A stretch of DNA of 5,788 bases from Actinomycetes bacterium (GTDB lineage: Bacteria > Actinomycetota > Actinomycetes > Actinomycetales > Cellulomonadaceae). The notes under the pieces were generated by a model. The model was not told the DNA's origin and did no database searches. It was given only the letters and a program-made list of their open reading frames with translations. Position numbers and translations under genes: made by a program. Where the stretch lies: assembly GCA_023412515.1 (NCBI GenBank), contig JAEYNO010000236.1, positions 1 through 5,788 of the forward strand, in the 5' to 3' direction. Every line of letters begins with the position of its first letter. Within the stretch, counting starts at the first letter, position 1. This document shows, one piece after another, positions 5,444 through 5,788 of the stretch.

Positions 5444-5788
5444 GTGACCCTCGCACCCGCCGCCGTCGTGGTGCTCACCGGCGGCACGTCGCGCCGCATG
5501 GGCGGCGTCGACAAGACCGCGCTCGACGTGGGCGGACACCCCGTGCTCGATCGGCTGCTCACCGAGCTGGGAGACGCGCCGGTGGTCGTGGTCGGCGACC
5601 CACGCGACGTGCCGCGCACCGTGCTGTGGGCGCGCGAGGACCCGCCGGGCGGGGGGCCGTTCGCCGGCGTCGCCGCGGGCGTGACGGCCGCGGTCGCCGC
5701 GTACCCGGCGACGCAGGTCGTGGTCGTCGTCGCGGGCGACCAGCCGTTCGCAGGCGGCGCCGTGCCGTCCCTGCGCACCGCGCTGGGA
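5444..5788 (+). CDS. mobA: Molybdenum cofactor guanylyltransferase (MobA-like NTP transferase), N-terminal 115 residues
   Basis: MobA-type enzymes transfer a nucleotide (GMP for MobA, CMP for MocA) to Moco to form the dinucleotide cofactor used by DMSO-reductase or xanthine-oxidase family enzymes. From GTG 5444 the frame is open to the window edge, giving 115 residues of a family that is usually near 190-200. The nucleotide-binding loop is LTGGTSRRMGGVDKTALDVG (11-30), matching the LAGGxSxRMGxDK signature. EDPPGGGPFAGVAAG (65-79) is the conserved GP.aG segment, and VVVVAGDQPF (93-102) gives the metal-binding Asp of the usual CDMP motif, here GDQP. GMP versus CMP specificity cannot be decided from the visible part, and some actinobacterial members carry an extra C-terminal domain that would lie outside. 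The GTG is chosen for its place just before the first beta strand and for TAGCGT 6 nt upstream. Confidence 0.9.
   Translation, partial: MTLAPAAVVVLTGGTSRRMGGVDKTALDVGGHPVLDRLLTELGDAPVVVVGDPRDVPRTVLWAREDPPGGGPFAGVAAGVTAAVAAYPATQVVVVVAGDQPFAGGAVPSLRTALG

Noticed and set aside
4411..5778. Minus-strand open frame of 455 codons opposite modB, modC and mobA.
   Set aside because: It has no domain-like sequence, and all three plus-strand genes are clearly real with full motif sets.
1..5788. A novel defence, mobile or biosynthetic system.
   Set aside because: Every substantial plus- or minus-strand gene is accounted for by known Moco or molybdate-transport families, and no unexplained stretch longer than about 130 bp remains.

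Overview
The window comes from a very GC-rich genome with strong G/C third-position bias, GTG starts and start codons without Shine-Dalgarno sequences. This points to a high-GC Gram-positive actinobacterium, possibly of the Cellulomonas/Micrococcales type. That placement rests on composition and protein style only. The whole window is a molybdenum-cofactor (Moco) and molybdate-uptake locus with almost no non-coding space. I see no mobile element, tRNA, rRNA or CRISPR.

Layout, left to right. The 5' part of moeA is on the minus strand and runs off the left edge. An 81-bp divergent promoter region follows. Then come moaA and moaD on the plus strand, overlapping by 4 nt. moaE is on the minus strand, convergent with moaD. 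A 129-bp divergent region holds the moaE promoter and the promoter of a plus-strand operon. That operon is a small helix-turn-helix/TOBE (Mop) regulator followed by modA, modB and modC, every junction being a 4-nt stop/start overlap. The last gene is the 5' part of mobA, starting 16 nt after modC and running off the right edge.

How the genes fit together. ModA (lipoprotein), ModB (permease) and ModC (ATPase) import molybdate. MoaA starts molybdopterin synthesis from GTP. MoaD and MoaE form molybdopterin synthase, which adds the dithiolene sulfurs. MoeA inserts molybdenum. MobA can add a nucleotide to make a dinucleotide cofactor. The HTH-TOBE protein is probably the molybdate-responsive regulator of the locus, filling the role ModE has in E. 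coli. ModC here lacks the usual C-terminal TOBE domain, so molybdate sensing appears to sit in the regulator.

The gene content is ordinary and I do not find an undescribed system. The notable signals are regulatory. All five genes that are not translationally coupled (moeA, moaA, moaE, the regulator, mobA) carry the same pattern: TANNNT, exactly 6 nt, then the start codon, as expected for leaderless transcripts. A 31-bp imperfect tandem repeat built from TGCGG/CCGCA half-sites covers the regulator's own promoter. An 8-bp inverted repeat bridges the moeA/moaA divergent promoters.
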